Origin: Leisingera sp. NJS204
GTDB lineage: Bacteria; Pseudomonadota; Alphaproteobacteria; Rhodobacterales; Rhodobacteraceae
DNA length: 64,000 nt
Assembly (NCBI RefSeq): GCF_004123675.1
Contig: NZ_CP035417.1
Coordinates: 1,169,501-1,233,500 of the forward strand
Direction: 5' to 3'
The notes under the pieces are model-generated. The model made no database searches and was not told where the DNA came from. It was given only the letters and a program-made list of their open reading frames with translations. The position numbers and the translations under genes were made by a program. Of this stretch, positions 40,551-49,193 are shown in pieces (the stretch's first letter is position 1; each line of letters starts with the position of its first letter).

Positions 40551-40847
40551 TCATGTCTTCGCTGTCCTTGAGGCGAAAAAAGCGGAAGCCTTGTGGAGGA
40601 TCCCATTTTCCAGCTTCAAACGTTTGTTTTCCTTCCGCAGACGATCCAGTTCCGCTGCATCCGCCTGCTGCCTGCGCAGCGCCGCCATTGATCCTGCCGC
40701 TTCGGCCTCCGAGTGCCAGGTCTTCAGCTGGGAACTCGTCACACCCAGTTCCCTGGCCACGCCACATTGTGTGGCACCAGGCTTATAAAGCCGGCCAACA
40801 GCTGCGGCTTTGAATTCATCTGTGAACGTTCGTCTCGATTGTCCCAC
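40551..40847 (-). CDS. IS3-family transposase orfA, element 2
   Basis: A 98-residue protein, MGQSRRTFTDEFKAAAVGRLYKPGATQCGVARELGVTSSQLKTW (helix-turn-helix) followed by a coiled coil (LDRLRKENKRLKLENGILHKASAFF). It is intact but its partner orfB is not. Confidence 0.82.
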   Translation of the reverse strand: MGQSRRTFTDEFKAAAVGRLYKPGATQCGVARELGVTSSQLKTWHSEAEAAGSMAALRRQQADAAELDRLRKENKRLKLENGILHKASAFFASRTAKT

Positions 40848-40850
40848 TTA

Positions 40851-41212
40851 AGGCTCTTTTCATGGACAGGGTAATTTACCCTAATGTCTGGGAACAGGGA
40901 CGAAGTTCACACCGTCTTGCTGCACCGCATGTGGACAGACTGCGCTGAATTCCGTCGGGAACCGGTGGAGGGCACGGCATGATCTAATCGTCCAATACTT
41001 GACACAAACACCCAATAAAAGAAGCGGCCTTTACCCAAACCGCGGTGAACACTGTGGGCCTCAACACGGGCCGCGCTGCCGGGGCACTCTTTGAGCAGAG
41101 CAGGCTTTCACCTTCCCGTGAGTTACCCCGGATCTGCGTCCCATTAACTCAATTCTCATCAAATTCCCCGAAATTGCCCTGTATGACATTTTCCTAACCA
41201 GCAGGATTCCCC
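40851..41212. other. 362-base stretch between element 2 and the methyltransferase
   Basis: No gene is seen. It contains a 15-base palindrome (AGGGTAA, T, TTACCCT, 40868-40882) near the likely right end of element 2. The AT-rich last 70 bases probably hold the promoter of the methyltransferase gene. Confidence 0.4.
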
Positions 41213-42832
41213 GTGACCGATTGGACCTCCGGCTATGTGGCCGGCATCGACTATACCCATGATTTCCACAGCCAGCTGACGCCCGCCTTGCTGGGCTTTG
41301 GCGCGATGAGCCAGGGCCACCGGCACGCTCTGGACGGCGACGGCATCACCTATTGCGAACTCGGCTGCGGCCAGGGATTTTCCGCCAATCTGCTGGCGGC
41401 GGCCAACCCGCATATCGAATTCCACGCGATGGACTTCAGCCCGTCGCATATCGCTGGCGCCAGGGAGCTGGTTCAGGAAGCGGTTCTGGACAACATGCAT
41501 TTCCACGAACGCTCCTTTGAGGATTTCGACACCGCGCCGGGCCTGCCGGAGGTTTTTGACATCATCGCCCTGCACGGTGTCTTCAGCTGGGTCTCCGCGG
41601 AGAACCGCCAGCATATCACCCGGTTCATTTCGCAGCGGCTGCGGCCGGGCGGCCTGGTCTATGTCAGCTATAATGCCCAGCCCGGCTGGGCTGCGGCCAT
41701 GCCGCTGCGCCGCCTTCTTGCCGGCCGGGCAGAGCAGGGCAGCGGGCCGCTGGCAGGCCGGATCGGCGATGCAATGGCCTTTGCGCATCAGCTGGATGCA
41801 GCGGGTGCGGCGTATTTCGGCAAGAACCCGGCAGCGGCCAAACGTCTGGATCATATGAAATCGATGCCGGCCAACTATCTAGCGCATGAGTATTTCAACA
41901 AGGACTGGACCCCGTTCTATTTCGAGGATCTGGCGGGCGAACTGGCCGGAGCCAAGCTGGATTTTGCAGGCTCCGTGCATCCGCTGGACAATCTGGACTG
42001 CATCCGCTTCACGCCGCAGCAGCAGGCCCTGCTGAACAGCGAGGGGGACCCCGGCCGCCGCGAAGGCCTTCGCGATGTCCTGCTGAACGAGCATTTCCGC
42101 ACCGATATTTTTGTGAAGGGCAAGCTGTCCCATACCCCGCGTGGCGAAATCGGCGCCTGGTTTGCGACCCCTTTTGCTCTGAACCGTCCCTATAGCGGCG
42201 GGACCTTGAAATTCCACCACCGGGGCAGGGAGGTGCCTCTGGAGCAGGAGCAGTACGCGCCTGTGCTGAAAGCTCTGGCCGAGGGGCCATCAACAGTGCG
42301 CAGCCTGCTGGATCACGGGGTGTTCGGCGCCATGGACTGGGGCAGCATCGCCCGGATGCTGACGACACTTGCCGGCACCGGCTGCATCACCCCCTGTCTG
42401 CCGCAGGAGGGGCTGGCACAACGGGCTGCTGCTTGCCGTGCCTTCAATCTGGCGGTCTGCAAACGGGCCGAGGACAGCGATACCCTGCGCTTCCTGGCCT
42501 CGCCTGTCACCGGCGGCGGGGTGGAGGCGGACCGGTTCGAACAGCTGTTCCTGCTGGCCCGCAGCGAAGGCCATGAGACACCCGCCGGCTGGGCAGCCCT
42601 TGCCTGGCGCATCCTGGCGCCGCAGGGGCAGCGGCTGCAGCACGAGGGCCGGGTGCTGGAAACCGAGGAGGAGAACCTCGCCCTTCTGGGAGCCAAGGCA
42701 GGCAATTTCGCGGCCCGCCGCCTGCCGCTGTTCGAAAGCCTGGGCGTGACGCTGGAGGACGCCGGGCAGGACACCGGGACGGGCTCCGGGAAGGACCAGA
42801 CAGGGGCCTTGGCACAGGGTACTGCGGCGTGA
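41213..42832 (+). CDS. class I SAM-dependent methyltransferase with methyltransferase-regulatory domain
   Basis: A 539-residue cytoplasmic enzyme. The N-terminal Rossmann domain has motif I ELGCGQGFSANLLAAANP (48-65), an acidic second strand FHAMDFSPSHIAGA and LRPGGLVYVSYNAQPGW. From about 220 (MPANYLAHEYFNKDWTPFYFEDLAGEL) the MethyTransf_Reg domain follows, then a C-terminal helical region. This order and length resemble rickettsial protein-lysine methyltransferases that modify outer-membrane proteins. The GTG start has AGCAGG ahead. The PAS gene follows after 144 bases. The real substrate is unknown. Confidence 0.8.
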   Translation: MTDWTSGYVAGIDYTHDFHSQLTPALLGFGAMSQGHRHALDGDGITYCELGCGQGFSANLLAAANPHIEFHAMDFSPSHIAGARELVQEAVLDNMHFHERSFEDFDTAPGLPEVFDIIALHGVFSWVSAENRQHITRFISQRLRPGGLVYVSYNAQPGWAAAMPLRRLLAGRAEQGSGPLAGRIGDAMAFAHQLDAAGAAYFGKNPAAAKRLDHMKSMPANYLAHEYFNKDWTPFYFEDLAGELAGAKLDFAGSVHPLDNLDCIRFTPQQQALLNSEGDPGRREGLRDVLLNEHFRTDIFVKGKLSHTPRGEIGAWFATPFALNRPYSGGTLKFHHRGREVPLEQEQYAPVLKALAEGPSTVRSLLDHGVFGAMDWGSIARMLTTLAGTGCITPCLPQEGLAQRAAACRAFNLAVCKRAEDSDTLRFLASPVTGGGVEADRFEQLFLLARSEGHETPAGWAALAWRILAPQGQRLQHEGRVLETEEENLALLGAKAGNFAARRLPLFESLGVTLEDAGQDTGTGSGKDQTGALAQGTAA

Positions 42833-42976
42833 TCCCGCCGCATTCGGCGGGGCGGGCGGCCGGGCCGTGCCGGCAGCTTGGAAAACCGCTCTCATGTGCC
42901 GCCGCATTAGCAATTTGAAAAGCTGTGCCGCTTAAACAGAAAGCGGCCCCTTACCCTCACTGACAGGAACTCACAC

Positions 42977-44194
42977 GTGTCCTTTGAAGACCGCACGCTG
43001 ACCGCTCCATCCAGGGGCAGAGAAGCTCCCTTTGCCCTGGACGAAGTGTTCTTTTCCCGCACCGACTCCCGCGGTGTGATCCAGGCCGGCAATGCTGTGT
43101 TCAGCCGTGTCGCCAAATACGCGATGGAAGACCTGCTGGGGGCACCGCACAAGGTGATCCGCCACCCTGACATGCCGCGCGCGGTGTTCCAGCTGCTGTG
43201 GGACACGATCAAGGGCGGCGGCACTGTTGGCGCCTATGTCAAGAACCGGGCCAGCGATGGCAGCTACTACTGGGTTTTTGCAGTCGTCACGCCCTGCGAC
43301 GGCGGTTATCTTTCGGCGCGGATCAAACCGACCAGCCCGCTGCGCAAGACGGTCGAGCAGGAATACGCCCTGCTGCGCCAGGCCGAACGCGACGAAGGGC
43401 TAGACCCAGAAGCCAGCGCTGCGCTGCTGCTGACGCGTCTGCAAGGGCTTGGCTTTGCCACCTACAACGATTTTGCCGGCCACGCCCTGGCAGAAGAGCT
43501 GATGGCACGTGATGCAGGCATGAAACGCCCCGCGGATGCCCGTCTGGCGGAACGCCGGGCGATGCATTCCGCAGCCGGGGATCTGGTGCAGGAGACCGAG
43601 GCGCTGGTGCAGGAATTCGAATCCATGCGCACCATCCCGCATAACCTGCGCGTCATCGCCTCGCGGATCGAACCGGCAGGCGGGCCGGTCACCGTTCTGT
43701 CCGAAAACTACAACGCCATGTCGCGCGATATGTCCAATTGGTTCGAGGCCCATGTCTGGGGCAAGAACAGCAATTTCCGCGCCATCAAGGGCACCGTGAC
43801 AGCAGCCATTTTTGTCGAAGGGCTGGCCCGCATCCTCACTGAATGCGGCCATCAGCTTAATCAGGAAGACGGCGCCGCGGCCATTGATATTAATCGCGAA
43901 CAGGCGATCCTGACGCAGTTGACCGAGGATCAGTTCACCAAGGCCAGGGCCAGCCTGCAGGACGTCCGGTTCGAGGCCGGCCGCATTCTCAAGGCCTGCC
44001 TGACCCTGCACCGCCACTTCATGGCGCTGACCACTACCCGGGTGCTGTGCAAGATCGAATGCGCCCGGCTGGGGAGTACCGGGGAATCGCTGAATTCGAT
44101 CATTGATGAGCTGGGCCAGTTCCAGGACCGGATTTCCGTCCGTCTGGAAAAGATCACGGAACTCAGCAAAGCACTTGCATCCGAAGGGAAGTAA
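42977..44194 (+). CDS. PAS-domain sensor protein (Aer-like N-terminus)
   Basis: A 405-residue soluble protein. Residues about 20-115 form a PAS fold like that of Aer: FFSRTDSRGVIQAGNAVFSRVAKYAMEDLLGAPHKVIRHPDMPRAVFQLLWDTIKGG ... GAYVKNRASDGSYYWVFAVVTP, which could bind FAD or haem. The remaining 290 residues are helical (coiled-coil-like) without membrane segments and without the chemoreceptor hairpin tip, so it is not a normal chemoreceptor. The GTG start is preceded by CAGGAAC. It may sense redox or oxygen and act on the neighbouring methyltransferase or on cytosolic signalling arrays; both are inference. Confidence 0.75.
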   Translation: MSFEDRTLTAPSRGREAPFALDEVFFSRTDSRGVIQAGNAVFSRVAKYAMEDLLGAPHKVIRHPDMPRAVFQLLWDTIKGGGTVGAYVKNRASDGSYYWVFAVVTPCDGGYLSARIKPTSPLRKTVEQEYALLRQAERDEGLDPEASAALLLTRLQGLGFATYNDFAGHALAEELMARDAGMKRPADARLAERRAMHSAAGDLVQETEALVQEFESMRTIPHNLRVIASRIEPAGGPVTVLSENYNAMSRDMSNWFEAHVWGKNSNFRAIKGTVTAAIFVEGLARILTECGHQLNQEDGAAAIDINREQAILTQLTEDQFTKARASLQDVRFEAGRILKACLTLHRHFMALTTTRVLCKIECARLGSTGESLNSIIDELGQFQDRISVRLEKITELSKALASEGK

Positions 44195-44207
44195 CCCGTG
44201 TTCCGGC

Positions 44208-45230
44208 CTATTCCTTTGCCGCCGTCTCCGTCCAGCTTTTGCGGAAAGACGCAGGCGACTGGCCATAGCGTTTCTTGAAGCGGATCGACAGCTGCGTGGC
44301 ACTGCTGAAACCGGTGGCGGCGGAAATCTCTGCCACCGTCATGTTGGTCTCGTTCAGCAGGGCCAGCGCCCGGCCCACCCGCAGTTCAATGTAGAACTGC
44401 ACCGGCGAGGTGCCGACATAGCGCTGGAACAGCCGTTCCAGCTGGCGCCGCGAGATCTGCGCACGGTCTGCCAGCACGCCGATTTCCACCGGCTCCTCGA
44501 TGGTGTCATGCATGAACTGCATGGCGTTGATCAGATGCTGATTGCGGCTGCTCAGCGCAACGGAATAGGCCGATTTCTGCAGCGCTTCGCGGTTGTTGGA
44601 GCGGAAGTGGATGCACATGTCGGACACGATGACCGCCAGGTCCTTGCCATGGTCGGTCTCGATCATCTCCAGCATCATGTCGGTGGCCGCATTGCCGCCG
44701 CCGCAGGTCATCAGCCCGTTGTCGATCTCATATAGGTTGGCACTGGGCTCCAGCCCCGGGAAATACTCGGAAAACGAGGGCTGGTTTTCCCAATGCAGGG
44801 TAAAGCGCTGACCCTGCAGAATGCCGGTCTGGGCCAGCGCAAAGGCACCTGTGCAGATGCCGCCGAACCGGCCGCCATGGGCATTCTGGCGCCGGATCCA
44901 GGCGAGGGTGCGGGGACTGGCGCTGTCCGAGGGTTCAATGCCGGAACAGACAAAGGCAAAGCTGCCGCGGGGCAGATCCTCCAGCGGCAGGTCGGTATTG
45001 ATTTCGATCCCGTTCGAGCACGGCACCGGCGCGCCGTCCTCGCTCATCAGGAACCAGCGGTACAGCTCCTTGCCGGTGACCTGATTGGCAACCCGCAAGG
45101 GTTCCACCGCCGCGCTGAAGGCCAGCATGGTCAGCTTCGGCAGAAGCACAAAATAGATGTCTTTGGGCGGCCCGTCGTAATCAACCCGGAAACTGGCCGC
45201 ACCCTTCGGGACAAAGCTGCGGAGATTCAT
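44208..45230 (-). CDS. GlxA-family transcriptional regulator (AraC type with DJ-1/PfpI domain)
   Basis: A 340-residue regulator. Residues about 25-190 form a DJ-1/PfpI-like domain, with GGICTGAFALAQTGIL containing the nucleophile-elbow Cys. Two AraC helix-turn-helix units follow (EIGVLADRAQISRRQLERLFQRYVG and TVAEISAATGFSSATQLSIRFKKRYG). The layout is that of GbdR and similar regulators of glycine betaine or carnitine use, but the ligand is not certain. It is followed, on the same strand, by no operon partner; the NhaC gene upstream is 74 bases away and on the same strand, though its stop comes before the regulator's start. Confidence 0.86.
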   Translation of the reverse strand: MNLRSFVPKGAASFRVDYDGPPKDIYFVLLPKLTMLAFSAAVEPLRVANQVTGKELYRWFLMSEDGAPVPCSNGIEINTDLPLEDLPRGSFAFVCSGIEPSDSASPRTLAWIRRQNAHGGRFGGICTGAFALAQTGILQGQRFTLHWENQPSFSEYFPGLEPSANLYEIDNGLMTCGGGNAATDMMLEMIETDHGKDLAVIVSDMCIHFRSNNREALQKSAYSVALSSRNQHLINAMQFMHDTIEEPVEIGVLADRAQISRRQLERLFQRYVGTSPVQFYIELRVGRALALLNETNMTVAEISAATGFSSATQLSIRFKKRYGQSPASFRKSWTETAAKE

Positions 45231-45304
45231 GATCTTACCCTAACAGATGGGATGTTTACTGCAAAATGCGCGCCGCAAGCCTTCGCCCGCGGCGCGCTGT
45301 TTTC

Positions 45305-46777
45305 TCAGGCTGTCAGCTTGGCCACCGGCTCGCCGCTGTCTTCCCAGGCGGCGATTTCGTCTTCGCTGGCCTTGGGCGAGAACAGCCCGGTCATCGCATA
45401 GAAGATGCCAATGAGCGGCGACAGCCAGCAGGCAAAGGCCAGCGGGATGTACAGCAGGTTCTCGAAATTGCCATCCGATATTCCCAGCGCCAGCGCCGAG
45501 ATCACAAAGGCACCGCCCGCATTCCAGGGGATCAACGGCGAGACCAGCGTGCCGCCTTCCTCAATCGCGCGCGACAGGTTCAGCGGCGAATACTTCATGC
45601 CGCGATACACAGGCGCATACATCCGGCCGGGCAGGGCGATGGACAGATAGGGGTCGCCGGCCACGGTATTGGTCGCAATCGAGGTCAGGATCGCCGAGGT
45701 CTGGATGCCGGCAAAGCTCTTCACCCGCGCAATGATCACCTCGATGATTGCCTGCAAACACCCGGTCCGTTCCAGTGCGCCGCCGAACCCCAGTGCCAGC
45801 AGCACCAGCGAAATCGTCCACATCATCGACTGAATGCCACCGCGGTTCAGCAGCGGGTCAATCTCCGGCACGCCGGTTTCAATCGCATAGCCGCTGTTGG
45901 CAAAGGTGAAGGTCTCATGCAGGCCCGCACCCTGGCACAGCATCGCCATGATGCCGCCGACGACAGCACCGGCAAACAGCGACGGGATCGGCGGCTGTTT
46001 CTTTACCGCCAGCGCAATGACCAGCAACGCGGGCAGCAGCATCAGCGGCGAAATCCAGAACGCGCCATCCAGCGCCTTGGTGATCGCGTCAATCCGCTCA
46101 AACGACACTTGCGAGGTATCGATCAGGGTGAAGCCGACAACCAGATAGATCACCAGCGCGATCAGCATCGACGGCACCGTGGTCGGCAGCATGTTGCGGA
46201 TGTGGTCGAACAGGTTGGTGCCGGTTACCGCAGGGGCCAGGTTGGTGGTGTCTGACAGGGGCGAGATCTTGTCGCCGAAGAACGCGCCGGAAACCACGGC
46301 GCCTGCGGTCCAGTACATCGGAATGCCAAAGCCCGCGCCGATCCCCATCAGCGCCAGGCCGACGGTGCCCACAGTGCCCCAGGAGGTGCCCAGCGACACC
46401 GACACGATGGAACACAACACCATGCCCGCGGCCAGGAACAACTCGGGCGACAGGATTTTCAACCCGTAATAGATCAGCGTCGGCACGGTGCCGCTGGCAA
46501 TCCAGATGCCGACAATCATGCCGACAGTTATCAGGATCGACACCGACGGCAGCGAGATGTTGATGACGTGAAACACGCCTTCCTCGATGTTGTCCCACTT
46601 GTGGCCCAGCTTCAGCCCCACCAGCGCAGTGATGGCGATGCCGATCGCCAGCGGAATATGCGGGGTGAAATCCCCGAAGTAAAACAGCTGAACGCCCAGA
46701 ACAGCCAGCGTCAGAACGATGGGCAAAAGCGCCATCGCCAGGCCAGGCTTTACGATATTCGGATCATTTGGTGACAC
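45305..46777 (-). CDS. nhaC: Na+/H+ antiporter NhaC family
   Basis: A 490-residue inner-membrane antiporter with 11 or 12 helices. Family blocks seen are IVGIWIASGTVPTLIYYGL, SLGTSWGTVGTVGLALMGI (substrate site), FGDKISPLSDTTNLAPA and TNTVAGDPYLSIALPGRMY. It exchanges Na+ for H+, relevant in a marine organism. The GTG start at 46777 (MSPNDPNIVKPGLAM) has a strong GGGAGGAAA five bases upstream, which settles it over the longer open frame. It lies upstream of the GlxA-type regulator on the same strand, 74 bases apart, and they may be cotranscribed. Confidence 0.88.
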   Translation of the reverse strand: MSPNDPNIVKPGLAMALLPIVLTLAVLGVQLFYFGDFTPHIPLAIGIAITALVGLKLGHKWDNIEEGVFHVINISLPSVSILITVGMIVGIWIASGTVPTLIYYGLKILSPELFLAAGMVLCSIVSVSLGTSWGTVGTVGLALMGIGAGFGIPMYWTAGAVVSGAFFGDKISPLSDTTNLAPAVTGTNLFDHIRNMLPTTVPSMLIALVIYLVVGFTLIDTSQVSFERIDAITKALDGAFWISPLMLLPALLVIALAVKKQPPIPSLFAGAVVGGIMAMLCQGAGLHETFTFANSGYAIETGVPEIDPLLNRGGIQSMMWTISLVLLALGFGGALERTGCLQAIIEVIIARVKSFAGIQTSAILTSIATNTVAGDPYLSIALPGRMYAPVYRGMKYSPLNLSRAIEEGGTLVSPLIPWNAGGAFVISALALGISDGNFENLLYIPLAFACWLSPLIGIFYAMTGLFSPKASEDEIAAWEDSGEPVAKLTA

Positions 46778-47109
46778 GGGTATTTCCTCCCTAGGGTCAA
46801 ATCGCCTGTCAAAGGCGGATGCGGATACACACCAGAAATCGGCCCCTGGGACTCGTACCCGCCGCGCCGGAATGCACAGCGTTTGCGACAATCGGGGAAA
46901 TATCCCTGATCGGGGAAAGATTGGGTGTTTGAGGGATTTCTCCCTGCTTGTGAAGGCCGCGCACGCCTGCCAGGCCATTGGAAATGGCAGCTTGCCAAGC
47001 CAGTGCTGCCTTGCCTAAAGGCAACAGCCGCCGGGTCTTTATGGCTGGTTTCTGGATAATCCTGCTGTATGGCTTAATCTCAAAGCTGACTAACCGCTTG
47101 GGAACCGGA
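46778..47109. other. 332-base divergent intergenic stretch
   Basis: It separates nhaC from the lectin gene and should contain both promoters. GATCGGGGAAA and AATCGGGGAAATA occur at 46910 and 46893 as near-direct repeats, possible operator sites. No gene is supported. Confidence 0.35.
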
Positions 47110-47460
47110 ATGAAAAGACTGCGCAACCCCCGCACAGGGGTCGATCAGGGGGATATCGAAGTCTTTTCGGATTTCGAGGACAACGGTGAGATGTGGACCG
47201 GCTCCGGCCCGCGCGAGCGGCGCCAGGCGGTCAGCTTCAGCGCGGCATTTGCCAGCCCGCCATCGGTGCAAGTGTCGGTGTCGCTTTGGGATATGGATAC
47301 CTCTGCCGCGATCCGGGCCGAACTGGTGGCGGAAAACATCACCTGCGAAGGGTTCGAGATCGTCTTCCGCACCTGGGCCGACAGCCGCGCCGCCCGCCTG
47401 CGTGCGGGCTGGCTGGCCATCGGCGAGCTGCCACATGCCGACGACTGGGATGTTGATTAA
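47110..47460 (+). CDS. H-type lectin domain protein
   Basis: A 116-residue protein that resembles the H-type lectin fold: VSFSAAFASPPSVQVSVSLWDMD, then the hydrophobic strand ENITCEGFEIVFRTWADSRAARLRAGWLAIGE. H-type lectins bind GalNAc-like sugars and occur in roseobacters alone or with phage-tail-like proteins. No signal peptide is present when the start at 47110 is used; that ATG follows GGAACCGG, and the longer frame would add a doubtful hydrophobic stretch. It is convergent with the MerR gene. Confidence 0.7.
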   Translation: MKRLRNPRTGVDQGDIEVFSDFEDNGEMWTGSGPRERRQAVSFSAAFASPPSVQVSVSLWDMDTSAAIRAELVAENITCEGFEIVFRTWADSRAARLRAGWLAIGELPHADDWDVD

Positions 47461-47469
47461 GCCGCGGAG

Positions 47470-47871
47470 CTAGACCTTGGCAGTCAAGGTCCCGGCACGC
47501 AGCAGCTTTTGAAATTTGGGGCATTCCAGATGGCTGGGCGCCGGGCAGTCCGCCATATGCCGCAGCGCGTCCTTCAGCGTGGTCAGTTCCCGGATCTGCG
47601 CCTCCAGCGCATCGGCGCGGGCGTGCAATTGGCTGCGCGGCAGATCCGGCTGGCCGTCCTTGCCGAACATGCCGGCAATCTCCTGCAGCGAAAACCCGGC
47701 CGCCTTGCCCAGCGTGATCAGCGACAGCTGCAGCAAAACCCCACGCCCGAACTGCCGCCGCAGCCCCTTGCGCCCGGCTGAGGTGATCAGCCCGATTTCT
47801 TCGTAATACCGCAGGGCCGAGGCGGCGACGCCCGAGCGGTCGGCGACGTCGCCAATATCCAGAAGTTTCAT
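47470..47871 (-). CDS. MerR-family transcriptional regulator (SoxR-like DNA domain)
   Basis: A 133-residue regulator. The HTH is MKLLDIGDVADRSGVAASALRYYEEIGLI, which resembles SoxR, followed by the wing and a dimer helix (RADALEAQIRELTTLKDALRHMADC). The C-terminus has only two cysteines (ADCPAPSHLEC), not the four needed for the SoxR iron-sulfur cluster, so redox sensing through a cluster is not expected. It is divergent from the MFS exporter across 69 bases that hold a SoxR-box-like dyad. The ATG at 47871 is the family start. Confidence 0.85.
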   Translation of the reverse strand: MKLLDIGDVADRSGVAASALRYYEEIGLITSAGRKGLRRQFGRGVLLQLSLITLGKAAGFSLQEIAGMFGKDGQPDLPRSQLHARADALEAQIRELTTLKDALRHMADCPAPSHLECPKFQKLLRAGTLTAKV

Positions 47872-47877
47872 TCTTGA

Positions 47878-47896
47878 CCTCAAGTTGACTTGAATT
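47878..47896. promoter_or_regulatory. SoxR-box-like dyad between MerR and MFS genes
   Basis: CCTCAAGTTGACTTGAATT contains TCAAGT and ACTTGA arms, perfect six-base inverted repeats two bases apart (47880-47893). The E. coli SoxR operator as known is CCTCAAGTTAACTTGAGG, close to this. The position between divergent genes fits an autoregulated exporter control site. Confidence 0.65.
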
Positions 47897-47940
47897 GGCA
47901 GGCTGCCAGTCCGGAACAGTTGGAACAAGGAAAATCCCGG

Positions 47941-49137
47941 ATGAACACGGAAAAAAACCCCCTCTGGCAAGAGCCAAAGGCCACCGCGCTGTTGATGGCT
48001 GCCAGTCTCACAGTGATGGCCAATGCAACCATCAGCCCGGCGCTAGCCGGGCTGGAACAGGAATTCTCAGGCGTGCCCGATGGAGGTTTTCTGGTACGGC
48101 TGCTGGTCACCGCGCCGTCGCTGGGAGTGATGCTGACCGCGCCGCTGGCAGGCTGGCTGACAGACCGCGCCGGGCGGCGCGGCGTGCTGCTGGCGGGGGT
48201 CTGGCTGTTCATGCTGTGCGGCACAGCCGGGTTTTACCTGCCGGATCTGCATCTGATGCTTGTCAGCCGCTTTGGTCTGGGCATCGCTGTGGCGCTGATC
48301 ATGACCGCGCAAACCGCCCTGATCGGCGACTATTTCACCGGCGCGCGGCGACAGGCGCTGACCGGGCTGCAAATTTCGGCGCGCAATTTCGGCGGGCTGG
48401 TCTTTATCGGAATGGCCGGGCTGGCCGCCACCCTGTCACCACGGCTGCCGTTTCTGATCTACGGGCTGGCTGTCCTGTGCCTGTACGCTACCTGGCGCCA
48501 TGCGCCCGAACCGGCCCGGCCCCAAACGGGGCAAGCCCAAGCTGAGGGGGCAGGGCACCCGGCCTGGCTGATGCTGGTAATCGCAGTCTCAGCCTTGCAG
48601 ATGCTGACCAACGGGCTGTTCTTCATGATGCCGACCCAGCTGCCGTTCTTCTTTGCTTCCCAGGGCCTCAACAGTGCGCTGATGACCGGGGCGGGGCTGG
48701 GGCTGCTGTCGCTTTGCGGCGGGATCACTGCGCTGCTGTATGCACGCTTCAAAGGCGCGCTGCCGCATGCTGCCATTTTTGCCTTGGGCTACGGCGCGCT
48801 GGCGCTTGGCTTTGCGGTTCTGGCACAGGAAGGCAGCGCGGCGGTGTCGCTTGCGGGCGCCATGGCGGTTGGCATTGGCTATGCCGCAGTCTCGCCCGGC
48901 TTTGTCGCCATCACGCTCGCGCTGGCCCCGTCCGGGCGGCGCGGTACGGCGGGTGCAATCCTGACCGCATCGGTGTTCTGCGGCCAGTTTCTGTCGCCCT
49001 TTGCCAGCACGCCTGCCATCAGCATATGGGGCTATGGCGGGGCCTTCGGCGCCGCCGCGGCAGGTCTGGCGCTGATGGCTTGCATGGCGCTGCTGACGGC
49101 TCTGCACACAGCGCGCCGCCGCCGTGCCGCCCTGTAA
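47941..49137 (+). CDS. MFS transporter
   Basis: A 398-residue, about 12-helix major facilitator. The loop-2/3 signature is GWLTDRAGRRGVLLAGVWLF, and the fifth-helix region has GFYLPDLHLMLVSRFGLGIAVALIMTAQTALIGDY. It is probably an efflux pump for small organic molecules; the substrate cannot be told. It starts at 47941 with AAGGAAAAT upstream. The divergent MerR regulator and the dyad suggest inducible control. A bidirectional terminator follows, shared with prs on the other strand. Confidence 0.82.
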   Translation: MNTEKNPLWQEPKATALLMAASLTVMANATISPALAGLEQEFSGVPDGGFLVRLLVTAPSLGVMLTAPLAGWLTDRAGRRGVLLAGVWLFMLCGTAGFYLPDLHLMLVSRFGLGIAVALIMTAQTALIGDYFTGARRQALTGLQISARNFGGLVFIGMAGLAATLSPRLPFLIYGLAVLCLYATWRHAPEPARPQTGQAQAEGAGHPAWLMLVIAVSALQMLTNGLFFMMPTQLPFFFASQGLNSALMTGAGLGLLSLCGGITALLYARFKGALPHAAIFALGYGALALGFAVLAQEGSAAVSLAGAMAVGIGYAAVSPGFVAITLALAPSGRRGTAGAILTASVFCGQFLSPFASTPAISIWGYGGAFGAAAAGLALMACMALLTALHTARRRRAAL

Positions 49138-49144
49138 AAAGGTA

Positions 49145-49170
49145 AAAGCCCCGCCGGGTGGCGGGGCTTT
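49145..49170. terminator. bidirectional terminator between the MFS gene and prs
   Basis: AAAGCCCCGCC and GGCGGGGCTTT pair perfectly around GGGT. Both strands have a short T-run at the exit. Confidence 0.88.
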
Positions 49171-49193
49171 GCAACTTGCGGAAAACAGCGGGT

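Larger units (their letters stand above)
39560..40560 (-). pseudogene. IS3-family transposase orfB, multiply disrupted
   Basis: Pieces join as MNAKHAFVAARKTV, stop, PIAQLCRIAGVTRSWFYGF, AAFTQSKKRYGAKRGHQDL ... LYVAAIKE, stop, TREIVGWAMDDHLRSELCCDALNMALGRRGPVPGLIRHGDRGVQYAG ... ESFFASLKKELVHRERF. Damage: a TAG at 40511-40513 in the start region, an extra 45-base segment with a stop at 40031-40075, and an in-frame 57-base segment at 39761-39817 that splits the NCYDNAPMES-like box before the catalytic Glu. It is certainly inactive. Confidence 0.86.
39540..40850 (-). mobile_element. IS3-family insertion sequence, element 2 (decayed)
   Basis: Contains orfA and a broken orfB on the minus strand of a subgroup different from element 1. 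Outer ends could not be fixed: no clean inverted repeats were found near 39540 or 40860, so the limits are approximate. Confidence 0.7.

Noticed and set aside
47470-47871. True SoxR
   Set aside because: The DNA-binding part and operator match, but the four cluster cysteines are absent.
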